Source: Nannocystis sp.
GTDB taxonomy: Bacteria; Myxococcota_A; Polyangia; Nannocystales; Nannocystaceae
DNA: 64,000 bases
Assembly: GCA_016712315.1 (NCBI GenBank)
Contig: JADJRG010000031.1
Location: 124,001-188,000, forward strand
Reading direction: 5' to 3'
Positions within the stretch are counted from its first letter, which is position 1; each line of letters begins with the position of its first letter. The notes under the pieces were generated by a model, which did not search any database, was not told where the DNA came from, and worked only from the letters and a program-made list of their open reading frames with translations. The translations under genes were made by a program, and so were the position numbers. This document shows, piece after piece, positions 39,455 to 50,293 of this stretch.

Positions 39455-41050
39455 TCAGGGTCGGAGGTCGGCGCCCGCGTAGTCGGGGCTGGAGTCGACG
39501 GTGGGCCGGAGTTCGCCGTCGTAGTCGACCTTGGGCTGACCGCTGAGCCAGAGCGCGACCATCTTGAAGGGGGCCGTGGGGGTGACGTGGTAGTCGTTCG
39601 AGGCCGGGTTGACGAACCACGCGGGGTCGAGCGCCTGCACGACCGTGTTGGTGCTCTGCGCGTATTTGTCGGAGTCGACGAGGCTGTACTCGATGTCCAT
39701 GTCGCTGCAGGAGATCGAGCTCGCGCCCGGTTTGGCCAGGAGCACGGAGTTGACGGTGCTCGCGGACTGGAGGGTGACGCAGTGCAGGGAGCTGCCGAGG
39801 CCCACCTTCGCCTCGTTGCCGGCGATCGTCGAGTAGATGACCGAGACCTGGTTGGCGCCGATCATGGAGAGTCCGCCGACGTCGGAGAGGAAGCCGCCGT
39901 TGTTGACGATGAAGCTGTTCTCGACGTGCACGCTGCCGCCGTTGGTCTGCTTGATCCCGCCGAGGCTGTTGCGGGCGATCAAGGAGCGGCGGACGTGGAG
40001 CGAGCAGCCGTTGCCGTCGATCCCGACCTCTTCGCGTGAATTGAGGCGGGAGCGATCGAGCCAGAGGGTGCCTTCGGTGCAGACGATGCCGCGATCCTGG
40101 GTGGCGCCGGCGATGTTGAAGCCGTCGACGAAGGCGAAGCCGCCCTTGGCGATCGTCAGGGCGGAGGAGCCGAGCACCTCGAGGCGAGGGGAGACGCCAG
40201 CGTCGCGGATGATCGCGATGAAGCGGCCCTCTTGGATCGACACTTGTGAGGTGTAGGCGCTCGGGGCGGCGCGGACGCGCAGGATCGTAGGATCGTTCTT
40301 GGGGATCTTTTGGGCGGCGTCCTGGATCTCGCAGTAGGGTTTGGCCTCGCTGCCGTCGGCCTCGGCGCAGCCGCCGGGGGCGGCGGCCTTGTCGACCCAC
40401 AGGACCTTGGGCGGGAAGCAGGCGCCGCTGGCGAGGTTGCAGGCGCCGGTCGAGCATTGGCTGTGCTCCGCGCAGGGGACGCAGATCTGCGCGAGGGGGT
40501 CGCAGATCGGGGTGACCGTGCCGCAGGCGCTCGTGTCTTCGGCGCTGCACTGCACGCAGGCGCCGCTGATGAGATCGCAGGCGGGCGTGCTCGGGTCGAG
40601 CGCGGCGCAGACGATCCCAGAGCAGTCGACGCAAGCGCCGTCGGGGTCGCAGAAAGAAGCCGGCGCTTGGCAGCTCGGGTTGTCCTGGACACCTTCGTCG
40701 GGATCACAGTCGGCGCTGTGGGTGTCGTGGGTGGTCGTGCTCTCGGAGGTGTCGGTGGCGGTGTCTTCCGTCGTCGCGTCCGTGCCGGTGGCGCTGGTGC
40801 TGGTGCCGGTGGTGCCTGGCGTGGTCGTCCCCTGCGGATCGCTGATGCAGATGTTGGAGGCGCAGAGCAGCCCCAGTTCACAGCTCTGGTCCTCGCGGCA
40901 GGGGCAGTTCAGGGTCCCGGGTTCACAGGTGGGATCACCGCTTGTGAGGGTCTCCGTGCCGTCTGCGCCGCCACCGGGGGGACAGCCGAGGGCGAAGACG
41001 AGCGAGAGGAACGCCGAGAATTGGACGGCAGAAGGACGGGACGAGCGCAC
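39455..41050 (-). CDS. Surface lipoprotein: Ser/Thr linker, Cys-rich module, right-handed beta-helix (paralogue 2)
   Basis: 531 residues from GTG 41050. Signal peptide MRSSRPSAVQFSAFLSLVFA ends near LGC (weak lipobox). Cys motifs occur before the linker (TLNCPCREDQSCELGLLCAS) and after it (ACVDCSGIVCAALDPSTPAC, ACVQCSAEDTSACGTVTPIC, CVPCAEHSQCSTGACNLASG). The beta-helix opens VLWVDKAAAPGGCAEADGSE and has typical turns (LWLDRSRLNSREEVGIDGNG, VHVENSFIVNNGGFLSDVGG). The C-terminal PKVDYDGELRPTVDSSPDYA then GADLRP matches the family end signature. Cell-surface location is inferred from the signal and linker. One of three same-strand paralogues in a row, suggesting tandem duplication. Confidence 0.86.
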   Translation of the reverse strand: MRSSRPSAVQFSAFLSLVFALGCPPGGGADGTETLTSGDPTCEPGTLNCPCREDQSCELGLLCASNICISDPQGTTTPGTTGTSTSATGTDATTEDTATDTSESTTTHDTHSADCDPDEGVQDNPSCQAPASFCDPDGACVDCSGIVCAALDPSTPACDLISGACVQCSAEDTSACGTVTPICDPLAQICVPCAEHSQCSTGACNLASGACFPPKVLWVDKAAAPGGCAEADGSEAKPYCEIQDAAQKIPKNDPTILRVRAAPSAYTSQVSIQEGRFIAIIRDAGVSPRLEVLGSSALTIAKGGFAFVDGFNIAGATQDRGIVCTEGTLWLDRSRLNSREEVGIDGNGCSLHVRRSLIARNSLGGIKQTNGGSVHVENSFIVNNGGFLSDVGGLSMIGANQVSVIYSTIAGNEAKVGLGSSLHCVTLQSASTVNSVLLAKPGASSISCSDMDIEYSLVDSDKYAQSTNTVVQALDPAWFVNPASNDYHVTPTAPFKMVALWLSGQPKVDYDGELRPTVDSSPDYAGADLRP

Positions 41051-41153
41051 CCGGCCAGTATCGCCTGTAGGTCTAACGGCTGCAATGAACGTAATCCTGG
41101 TTACGCTCGAAACAGCGCACGGTTGCTGTGCGATGGCGCGCTGTGCTCGTCAA

Positions 41154-42797
41154 TTACTGGGAATAGACGTCTGCTCCAGGGGATTCGGGCGCACCAACGG
41201 TCACGGAGCGGGGATCACCCTCGAAGTCGACGCGAGGATCATCAGACTGCCAGGTCGTCGGTGACTCGGCGGGGGGCTGCTTCCAGCGATAGATCGAGTA
41301 GGGGATGTCGACGGCGAAGAGGTCGAGCACGGCGCTGGTGGACATCGCGTGGTTGCTGGCGTCGGCCATGAAGTCGCCACCATCGAGGATCGACTGCTCG
41401 ACGAAGAGGGTCGAGCAGCTAATGGAAGTGTTCTCTTGGCCGACCGCGGCGCCGAGCACGGAGGCGCGCACGGAGCCGACGTTGTTGTTGCCTTCGCAGT
41501 GGATCGTCGCGCCCTTGCCGGGCGCGCCGAGGTTGTTGAGGAGGGTCGTGTAGGCGATGTCGACCGCGCTGACGTTCTGCAGCCGGATCGCGCCGCCCCC
41601 ATAGATCCCGTTCTGACCGTTCTCCGTGACAAAGGAGTTGCGCATGAAGAGGGCGCCGCCGGTCAACTCGATGCCTTCGCTCTTGTTGCGGCTGATCACG
41701 GAGTCGCGGATGTTGACCGTGCACGCGGCGCCGCGGATGCCAGGGCCGACCCCTTGGCGGATCCGCGTGTTCGAGAGGTCGAGCGTCGCCGAGTCACATC
41801 GGACGTTGGGAGGGTCGTTCAGGATGGCGGTGCTGACGATATCGAGGTTGTCGAGGTAGACGGTCAGACCGGGGCCCTTGAAGTCGATCGGCACGCCGCC
41901 CTGGAGCTCCGCCGCGAGCGTGGGGTCGTCGTAGCCGATAATGGCGACCACGGCCGGCTTCCCCGCAGTGGTGAGGTTCAGCGTGCTGAGCACGTTGGGG
42001 CCCTTGAGCAGGCGAACCGTCCAGCCCTTGCTGATGCCGTGCATGTGCATGTGCTGGATGGCGACCTCGGCGTTGCAATACGGCTTGTCTCCGCCGATCG
42101 ACGTGGTGCAGAGGCCGTTCACAGGATCGTCTGGGAGCACGGAGATCACGTTGCTCGCCGGTAGACACTGGCCGAGCGCGAGGTCACACGCGGAGTTCAC
42201 GCACTGCGCGTGGCTGGTGCACGCGACGCAGGTGTTGCTCTCAAGGTCGCAGACGGGGGTGTCGCCCTTGCAAGCCTCGGCCTCCGCAGCGTTGCACTGG
42301 ACGCAGGCGCCGGTGTCGAGATCACAGACGCCCTTGTCGATGTCGACGCCTGCGCACGAGACGAGGATGGTGCAGTCGCCGCAGACCCCGGAGGCTGAGC
42401 AGTAGGGGAAGGCGTCGGGGCAGGCGGGGTTGAGCGCGCCTTCCTTTGGATCACAATCGGCGCCCTCGCTGTCGCTCGTGGTCGTGCTGGTCGGATCTGT
42501 CGTGGGATCGGCGGTGGTCAGCTCGCCCGTGGTCGTGGTCGTCGTCGTCCCCGTGGTCGTGCCCGTCGACGTCGAGGTGGTGTCGACGTCGACGCAGAGA
42601 TCCGCGACGCAGGTGAGGCCTGGGTCGCACGCGTCCCCGCGGGTGCACGCGCAGCCGAGTGAGCCCATGGGGCACTCACCTGTCGACGCGCCGGTCGATG
42701 TGCTCGACCCGTCGCTGCTCTCGGTGGTCGCAGCGTCGTCCGCACAGGAGGTAGAAAAAAGACCGGCCAGCAGGGCTGCGAGAGGAGACCAGCGCAT
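41154..42797 (-). CDS. Surface lipoprotein: Ser/Thr linker, Cys-rich module, right-handed beta-helix (paralogue 3)
   Basis: 547 residues from ATG 42797 (an upstream extension to 42839 lacks signal features). Signal peptide MRWSPLAALLAGLFSTSCAD with a marginal lipobox. An N-terminal Cys cluster (GSLGCACTRGDACDPGLTCV) precedes the Thr-rich linker; the module GACVQCNAAEAEACKGDTPV, CDLESNTCVACTSHAQCVNS, ACDLALGQCLPA follows; then a beta-helix with LDLSNTRIRQGVGPGIRGA, LFMRNSFVTENGQNGIYGGG and similar coils. The end is DPRVDFEGDPRSVTVGAPES then PGAD. The Cys spacing is nearly identical to paralogues 1, 2, 4 and 5. Function unknown. Confidence 0.86.
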   Translation of the reverse strand: MRWSPLAALLAGLFSTSCADDAATTESSDGSSTSTGASTGECPMGSLGCACTRGDACDPGLTCVADLCVDVDTTSTSTGTTTGTTTTTTTGELTTADPTTDPTSTTTSDSEGADCDPKEGALNPACPDAFPYCSASGVCGDCTILVSCAGVDIDKGVCDLDTGACVQCNAAEAEACKGDTPVCDLESNTCVACTSHAQCVNSACDLALGQCLPASNVISVLPDDPVNGLCTTSIGGDKPYCNAEVAIQHMHMHGISKGWTVRLLKGPNVLSTLNLTTAGKPAVVAIIGYDDPTLAAELQGGVPIDFKGPGLTVYLDNLDIVSTAILNDPPNVRCDSATLDLSNTRIRQGVGPGIRGAACTVNIRDSVISRNKSEGIELTGGALFMRNSFVTENGQNGIYGGGAIRLQNVSAVDIAYTTLLNNLGAPGKGATIHCEGNNNVGSVRASVLGAAVGQENTSISCSTLFVEQSILDGGDFMADASNHAMSTSAVLDLFAVDIPYSIYRWKQPPAESPTTWQSDDPRVDFEGDPRSVTVGAPESPGADVYSQ

Positions 42798-42913
42798 GCG
42801 TGCATTATCGGGCAGCTCTAGAGCGTTTTCAACCGGCATGTACGCGCGCGCGCGCAGCGTCGAAGGAGTACGCGGCGCTACACCCGTTACACGCGCACAA
42901 GCGCGACGGCTCG

Positions 42914-42931
42914 CGCCCGTAGTTACGGGCG
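42914..42931. other. Short hairpin overlapping the stop codon of paralogue 4
   Basis: CGCCCGTA (42914-42921) and TACGGGCG (42924-42931) form an exact 8-bp inverted repeat with a two-base centre, overlapping the TAA of the minus-strand gene. There is no U-run on either strand, so it is a weak candidate for a terminator or RNA 3'-end stabiliser. Confidence 0.3.
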
Positions 42932-44593
42932 ATCAGCGCCAGAGAAATCGACGGCGCCGGCGGTCGCAGGGCGCTTGTCGCCGTCGAAGTCGCGGTAGGG
43001 ATCTCCCGGCTGCCACGTCGCGGTGTCCTTGAGGTCTGCGATGAGCTTGGGGCGATAGACGCCCTTCACGGGCATGTTGAAGAGGTTGTTGACGATCTCG
43101 GGGGGGCCGAAGAAGTTGCCGCCGTCGTCGCCGAGGGTGCCGCCCATGCCGCAGTAGATGTAGCCCTCAGCGCCGAGGATCACGCTGTTGCGGACCGACA
43201 ACGTGGAGGCGAGGTTGCCGCAGCGGACCGCGAGCACGGGGAGGTTCTCCTGGTTGGTGTTCCCCACGAAGGTCGAGTAGACGATCTGCATCTTCGTGTC
43301 GACGAGGCGGAACACGTAGTCCGCGTCGACCTTGTTGCCTGTGAAGTAGCTGTTCTCGATCGTGATGTCAGACTCGATGAGGTTGGGGGTGGACCTGTGG
43401 CCCGTAAACACCGAGCGACGGATCTGGTACTTGCAGTCGAGCGAGGTGAGGGGGACCCGGTTGTTGGTGATGCGCGAGTCGTCGACCCAGACCTCGGCGC
43501 CGACGCAGTTGATCGCGTCCGCGTTGGTCGCGTCGAGCAGCTCTAGGTTGGCGATCATGAGCCGGCTCGGGCGCGGGTCCATCTCGATGCTCGGGTCGAC
43601 ATAGAGGACCGGCCGGGTCTCGTTCTCGACGGTGTGCTTCAGCACCGGGGGCTCTTCGCCCTCCTCCGTGACACCGATGAGGATCACTGTCCGGGCCCAG
43701 GTCACGTCCTGGAAGAGGCTCGGCTGGGGCATCGTGCCCGGGCGGATAAACACCGCGATCTCGTCGGCGAGATAATTCTCGAGGGTCATCAGGGAGTAGT
43801 GGTACGTGCACCACGGCTCCTCCTTGGTCCCGGGTTTCATCTCGTTCGTATGGCAGCCGGGCCGGTTCTCGGCCCAAAAGGTCCACTCCTCGGGGACGCA
43901 CTTGCCGGTGGCGAGGTTGCACGCGCCGGTCTCGCACTGGCTATGCTCCGTGCACGGGCCGCAGGTGAAGGTGTCGGCGTCGCAAGCGGCGGGGAAGAGG
44001 CAGGCCTCGAAGAACTCGGGGGTGCACTCGACGCAGAGGCCGCTGTTGCTCTCACAGGCCGGCGCGGCGCCCGAGGTCGCGTCGATGCAGGTGAAGCCGT
44101 CGAAGTCGCCGCAGGCGCCGCAGGTGTCCTTGGCCCAGCAGTAGGGCTTCGTCGCGTCGAGGCCGGCGCAGAGCGCGTGACCGGCGGGGCCGGGCTCGCA
44201 GGTGAAGGGCTGCTCCGTCGGATCGGTGGCGGTCTCGGTGCTGTCGGTGGTGGTGTCTGTGGTCGTGCTCGTGGTCGGCTCGAGCGTGGTCGTCGTGGTC
44301 GGATCGTCGGTGGTGGTCGCGTCGGTGGTCGCGGTGTCGGTGGCGCTCATGGTCGCGCCCGCGGTCACGCGGCAAGACTCGCTGCTGACCTGCTCCACGC
44401 AGCCGTTGTTGACGCTCGAGCAGCTGTCGCAGACGAGCCCGGGGGCGCAGGCGCCGTCGGCGAAGAAGCAGTGATCCTGGTTGACCAACGTGCAGGAGAG
44501 ACCCGCGCTGGCGCTGGCGCCGAGGACGAGGGCGGCGGCGGCGAGCGAGGCGACGCGGAGACGTGAGGCTTTCAGTCGAGAGGCGTGAGACAT
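42923..44593 (-). CDS. Surface protein: Cys-rich modules, Thr-rich linker, right-handed beta-helix (paralogue 4)
   Basis: 556 residues from ATG 44593. Signal sequence MSHASRLKASRLRVASLAAA followed by ALVLGASASAGLSC; the Cys could be lipidated but the lipobox is poor, so ordinary signal peptidase cleavage is possible. Cys modules: HCFFADGACAPGLVCDSCSS, NNGCVEQVSSESC, then after the Thr/Asp linker KPYCWAKDTCGACGDFDGF, LCVECTPEFFEACLFPAACD and TCGPCTEHSQCETGACNLAT. The beta-helix includes PRPSRLMIANLELLDATNAD and IVYSTFVGNTNQENLPVL. The end reads DPYRDFDGDKRPATAGAVDF then SGADRP, the paralogue signature. Lies 24 bases downstream of the protein encoded at 44618-45490, probably co-transcribed. Confidence 0.86.
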   Translation of the reverse strand: MSHASRLKASRLRVASLAAAALVLGASASAGLSCTLVNQDHCFFADGACAPGLVCDSCSSVNNGCVEQVSSESCRVTAGATMSATDTATTDATTTDDPTTTTTLEPTTSTTTDTTTDSTETATDPTEQPFTCEPGPAGHALCAGLDATKPYCWAKDTCGACGDFDGFTCIDATSGAAPACESNSGLCVECTPEFFEACLFPAACDADTFTCGPCTEHSQCETGACNLATGKCVPEEWTFWAENRPGCHTNEMKPGTKEEPWCTYHYSLMTLENYLADEIAVFIRPGTMPQPSLFQDVTWARTVILIGVTEEGEEPPVLKHTVENETRPVLYVDPSIEMDPRPSRLMIANLELLDATNADAINCVGAEVWVDDSRITNNRVPLTSLDCKYQIRRSVFTGHRSTPNLIESDITIENSYFTGNKVDADYVFRLVDTKMQIVYSTFVGNTNQENLPVLAVRCGNLASTLSVRNSVILGAEGYIYCGMGGTLGDDGGNFFGPPEIVNNLFNMPVKGVYRPKLIADLKDTATWQPGDPYRDFDGDKRPATAGAVDFSGADRP

Positions 44594-44617
44594 GAGGAGA
44601 TCCGCGGGAGGAGGCGC

Positions 44618-45490
44618 CTAAAAGCGGCCGAAGATGGCGAGGCCGGCGCCGCTCTGGCCGAACGTGGGGGCGATGGCCGCGTCGTCGCTCAGGCGCGGGG
44701 CGCGGCCGCGGCGATCGAGGGCGAGGAGGATCGCGCCGGTGATCAAGGCAGCCGCGCCGCCGCCGAGGAGGGCGTAGCCCGGCGGGCGGGTGTCGAGCAG
44801 CTCGTAGCCGATGGTCTCGGACTTCTGGGTGGGTTCTCGCAGGACGAGGCCGACGCCGACGCTCGCCGCGATCGCGCCGGCGGAGAGGGCGGCGATCCCG
44901 GCGATGCCCTTGCCGCCGATGCCCGTCCGAGCGGGCTGCTCTGGCTCCGGTCCGGTGATTGGCGGCGGCGGCTGGTCCGGGGGCTTCTTCTCGGGGACGT
45001 CGACGGGCTCGCGAGCGGCCGCGTCGCGGACGTACTGGTTGAGCTGGGTCGCGACGATCTGCAGCTGCTGCTCGATCTTCATCATCAGCTCGTCCTCGAG
45101 GCAGAGGGGGCAGTTGGCCTGGATGCTCTCGAGGACAGGTTGGCCGAGGCGCTGGGTCGCGATCCCGAGCACGAAGCCGTCCTCGCCGTCCTCGGGCGGC
45201 GAGATCTTGATGAAGATGACGTAGTCGTCGACCTTGAAGCGGCGGGCGACGCCGCTCGCAGTCAGTGTTTGCTCGGCCTGCTTGCGGGCGCGCGTGATGA
45301 TCGCGCCGCTGTCGCTGCCGAGGCTGTCGCCGTCGATCTTCACGGAGGCGTAGGCGACGGGATCCGCTTTGGCCTCCGCGGGCTCGAGGACGAGCACCGC
45401 CGGGAGCATCGGGCTGGCGCTCGCTCCCGGGCCGACGACGAAGGCGGGGGGGAGGAGCAGAGAGACGGCGACGCTGAGATTGGCGAGCAT
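44618..45490 (-). CDS. Hypothetical exported/membrane protein between kinase and surface-protein genes
   Basis: 290 residues, no recognised family. An N-terminal signal-like segment (MLANLSVAVSLLLPPAFVVG), then a soluble alpha/beta part (VAYASVKIDGDSLGSDSGAI, FKVDDYVIFIKISPPEDGED, GFVLGIATQRLGQPVLESIQ) with a lone Cys pair C-P-L-C, an acidic/helical segment ending QLNQYVRDAAAREPVD, a Pro-rich linker and two C-terminal apolar helices (GIAGIAALSAGAIAASVGVG and YALLGGGAAALITGAILLAL). The arrangement of kinase, this protein and a beta-helix protein on one strand suggests a signalling/surface unit. A 23-base inverted repeat overlaps its start codon. Confidence 0.72.
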   Translation of the reverse strand: MLANLSVAVSLLLPPAFVVGPGASASPMLPAVLVLEPAEAKADPVAYASVKIDGDSLGSDSGAIITRARKQAEQTLTASGVARRFKVDDYVIFIKISPPEDGEDGFVLGIATQRLGQPVLESIQANCPLCLEDELMMKIEQQLQIVATQLNQYVRDAAAREPVDVPEKKPPDQPPPPITGPEPEQPARTGIGGKGIAGIAALSAGAIAASVGVGLVLREPTQKSETIGYELLDTRPPGYALLGGGAAALITGAILLALDRRGRAPRLSDDAAIAPTFGQSGAGLAIFGRF

Positions 45491-45510
45491 AAGCGAGAAC
45501 GGCGCTTATG
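45488..45510. promoter_or_regulatory. Inverted repeat covering the start codon of the 44618-45490 gene
   Basis: CATAAGCG (45488-45495) and CGCTTATG (45503-45510) are exact inverted repeats with a seven-base loop. On the minus-strand transcript this gives a hairpin whose 3' arm contains the ATG, and there is no clear Shine-Dalgarno. It could limit translation initiation or be an operator. Confidence 0.4.
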
Positions 45511-45692
45511 GTGCCCCGAAGAGCCCGTCGCGTCCATCCCCGGCGGTGTGTGAGACCTCGGGGGCGAGCGCCCTGACGCGCAAATTCGAGCGATTCTTGG
45601 CCGCTCGGATTCGCGCGCGCTCCGTCTCTATCGGCTCGTGGGGCATGGCGCGGCGGCTCGGCGGAGCCCCGCGCTCGTTGCCCGCGCTCAGA

Positions 45693-48467
<2,775 letters not shown>

Positions 48468-48521
48468 GTTCGCCAAACGCTACCACGACTTGGGTAAATC
48501 CGAGTATCCTTTGCGACGCCC

Positions 48522-49850
48522 ATGGCCACCCAGTCCCCCGGATCGCGGCCCGCACAGCCCGGAATTCTCTACTACGACCCCAATCCGACGACCGCCAAGC
48601 TGGCGACCGCCGGCCTCCGCCTCGCTGGCTTCGCGGTGTTCAACGCGCACACGCAGGCCGAGGCGGTCGCCCTGTGCAGGGCGCACGGTCCAGGCGGGGA
48701 TGAGGCCGTGGTCGCGCTGCTGCTCGACGCTGCCGCCGATCCAGCGGCCTCGGCGGGGGTGCTGAAGGCGCTCGTTCAGATCCCAGGCGCCGCTCGGCTG
48801 CCCGGGATCCTCCTGGTGAGCCGCAGCAACCCGACGCCGATCCCGGGCGCCGAGGACCTGCCGAGCCTGCGTCGACCGTTCAGCACGCCCGCGCTCGTGA
48901 AGGTCGTCCGCGAGACGCTCGATGAGCACCAGCCGGGGATCTCGTCGCCGCCGATCTCGGTCGATCTCGCGACCTCCAAGCTCAAGCAGATCCTCGGTGA
49001 GAGCTTCCCTGGGCAGGAATTCAGCGACGAGGAGGTCGAACGCTTCGCCCAGGCGCTCCGCAGCGACGACGACCTGCCGGCGCCGCCCTCGCCAGCGAGC
49101 ATGTTCGGGAGCCTCGAGAGCGCGCCGTTGGAGGCGGTGCTCGAGATGCTCGGCAACTCCGGCCGCCGAGGGGTGCTGCGCGTGGAATCGAGCGCGAGCG
49201 AGTGGGCGAAGCTGCACCTCGATCAAGGGCGGATCCGACTCGCGGAGTTCAAGGGCTCGGGCGAGGATCTGAAGCTCGGCCGCTTCATCGTCGAGGGCGG
49301 CTTCCTCCGCGATGAGCAGCTCGAGGCGTTCGTCGTCGGTAAGGACCCGGAGCGCCGACCGCTCGGGGCGCGCTTGGTCGACGCGGGCTTGATCAGCGCG
49401 GGTGACCTCGCGCAGGTGCTGGTCGATCAGGCGCGCGCGGTGACCTGCCACATCCTGACGTGGAAGACCGGATCGTTCTCGTTCCACCCGGTGTCGGAGC
49501 TCGACGGGATGGCGGCGGCGGCCTCTTCTCAGGGGCGGGCGGAGCTGCTGATCGCGGAGGCGCTGCTCGACGGTCTGCGACGCCTCGACGAGCAGGCGGC
49601 GATGGGCCCGCACATGCCCGACGTCGAGGACGTGTTCCTGCGCGTCGACGAGCAGGTGGCGAAGCTGAGCCGCGACGCGCTGCCGCGCGAGGAGCTGGCG
49701 GTGCTCGAGCTGGTCAACGGCCGCAACAGCGTCAAGGAGATCGCCCGTAAGACCCGCGCGGGGACCTTCGCGGTCGCCCGCGTGCTGTATCGCCACGCCA
49801 AGGCGAACCTCGTCCGCCGCCGCATGATGCCAGTGAACGTCAACCTCTGA
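48522..49850 (+). CDS. Receiver-like plus DUF4388 (PATAN) signalling protein
   Basis: 442 residues from ATG 48522. Residues 15-135 look like a degenerate receiver: GILYYDPNPTTAKLATAGLR, ALLLDAAADPAASAGVL and PGILLVSRSNPTPIPGAEDL, then RRPFSTPALVKVVRETLDEH at the place of the usual K-P-F, with Arg instead of Lys. A linker helix region follows, then a PATAN domain (~190-330): MFGSLESAPLEAVLEMLGNS, GVLRVESSASEWAKLHLDQG, RIRLAEFKGSGEDLKLGRFI, and GARLVDAGLISAGDLAQVL. The C-terminal helical tail (EELAVLELVNGRNSVKEIAR) resembles a winged helix. Eight bases separate it from the stand-alone receiver gene; divergent from the tandem kinase with only ~54 bases between, so the promoters probably overlap. 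Confidence 0.78.
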   Translation: MATQSPGSRPAQPGILYYDPNPTTAKLATAGLRLAGFAVFNAHTQAEAVALCRAHGPGGDEAVVALLLDAAADPAASAGVLKALVQIPGAARLPGILLVSRSNPTPIPGAEDLPSLRRPFSTPALVKVVRETLDEHQPGISSPPISVDLATSKLKQILGESFPGQEFSDEEVERFAQALRSDDDLPAPPSPASMFGSLESAPLEAVLEMLGNSGRRGVLRVESSASEWAKLHLDQGRIRLAEFKGSGEDLKLGRFIVEGGFLRDEQLEAFVVGKDPERRPLGARLVDAGLISAGDLAQVLVDQARAVTCHILTWKTGSFSFHPVSELDGMAAAASSQGRAELLIAEALLDGLRRLDEQAAMGPHMPDVEDVFLRVDEQVAKLSRDALPREELAVLELVNGRNSVKEIARKTRAGTFAVARVLYRHAKANLVRRRMMPVNVNL

Positions 49851-49857
49851 GGTCACC

Positions 49858-50277
49858 GTGACCGCGCCGCCTCGCTCGATCGTGATCGCTGACCCGGAGC
49901 CCGAGGAGCGCGAGCGCCTGGTCCGACTGGTCGAGGCGGCGGCGGCGGAGCGCGCGGTGCAGGTGACGATCCACGCGGCTAGCGACGGCCACGAGGCGCT
50001 GGCGGTGATCGAGCGCGAGCGGCCGAGCTTGGTGGTCACGGAGATCCTCCTGCCTGGCATGAACGGCCTCGCGCTGCTCCGCCGGCTGCGTGAGCGCGGC
50101 GGCGCGCCGCTCTTCTTGTACGTGACCGCGATGGCGCGCGAGTCGGATCGTTATTGGGCGCTCCGCAACGGGGCCCACTCGTATGTGATCAAACCCTATG
50201 AGGACGCGGCGCTGCAGGCCCGCTTGGCCCAGGTGCTCGGCGAGGACGCTGAGCCCGATCGCCTCGGGCTGCTGTGA
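49858..50277 (+). CDS. Stand-alone receiver domain with Glu at the phospho-acceptor position
   Basis: 139 residues from GTG 49858. CheY-like fold: IVIADPEPEERERLVRLVEA, LVVTEILLPGMNGLALLRRL, FLYVTAMARESDRYWA and YVIKPYEDAALQARL. Switch Thr (T90) and Lys (K112) are kept, but the phospho-acceptor Asp is Glu62 (V-V-T-E-I-L-L-P-G-M-N-G) and the acidic pocket pair is reduced to D12 plus nearby Glu. A Glu at this place can mimic phosphorylation, so this may be a constitutively active or phospho-independent adaptor for the upstream PATAN protein. Probable two-gene operon with it. Confidence 0.85.
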   Translation: MTAPPRSIVIADPEPEERERLVRLVEAAAAERAVQVTIHAASDGHEALAVIERERPSLVVTEILLPGMNGLALLRRLRERGGAPLFLYVTAMARESDRYWALRNGAHSYVIKPYEDAALQARLAQVLGEDAEPDRLGLL

Positions 50278-50293
50278 GCGCCTGGCTCTTGGG

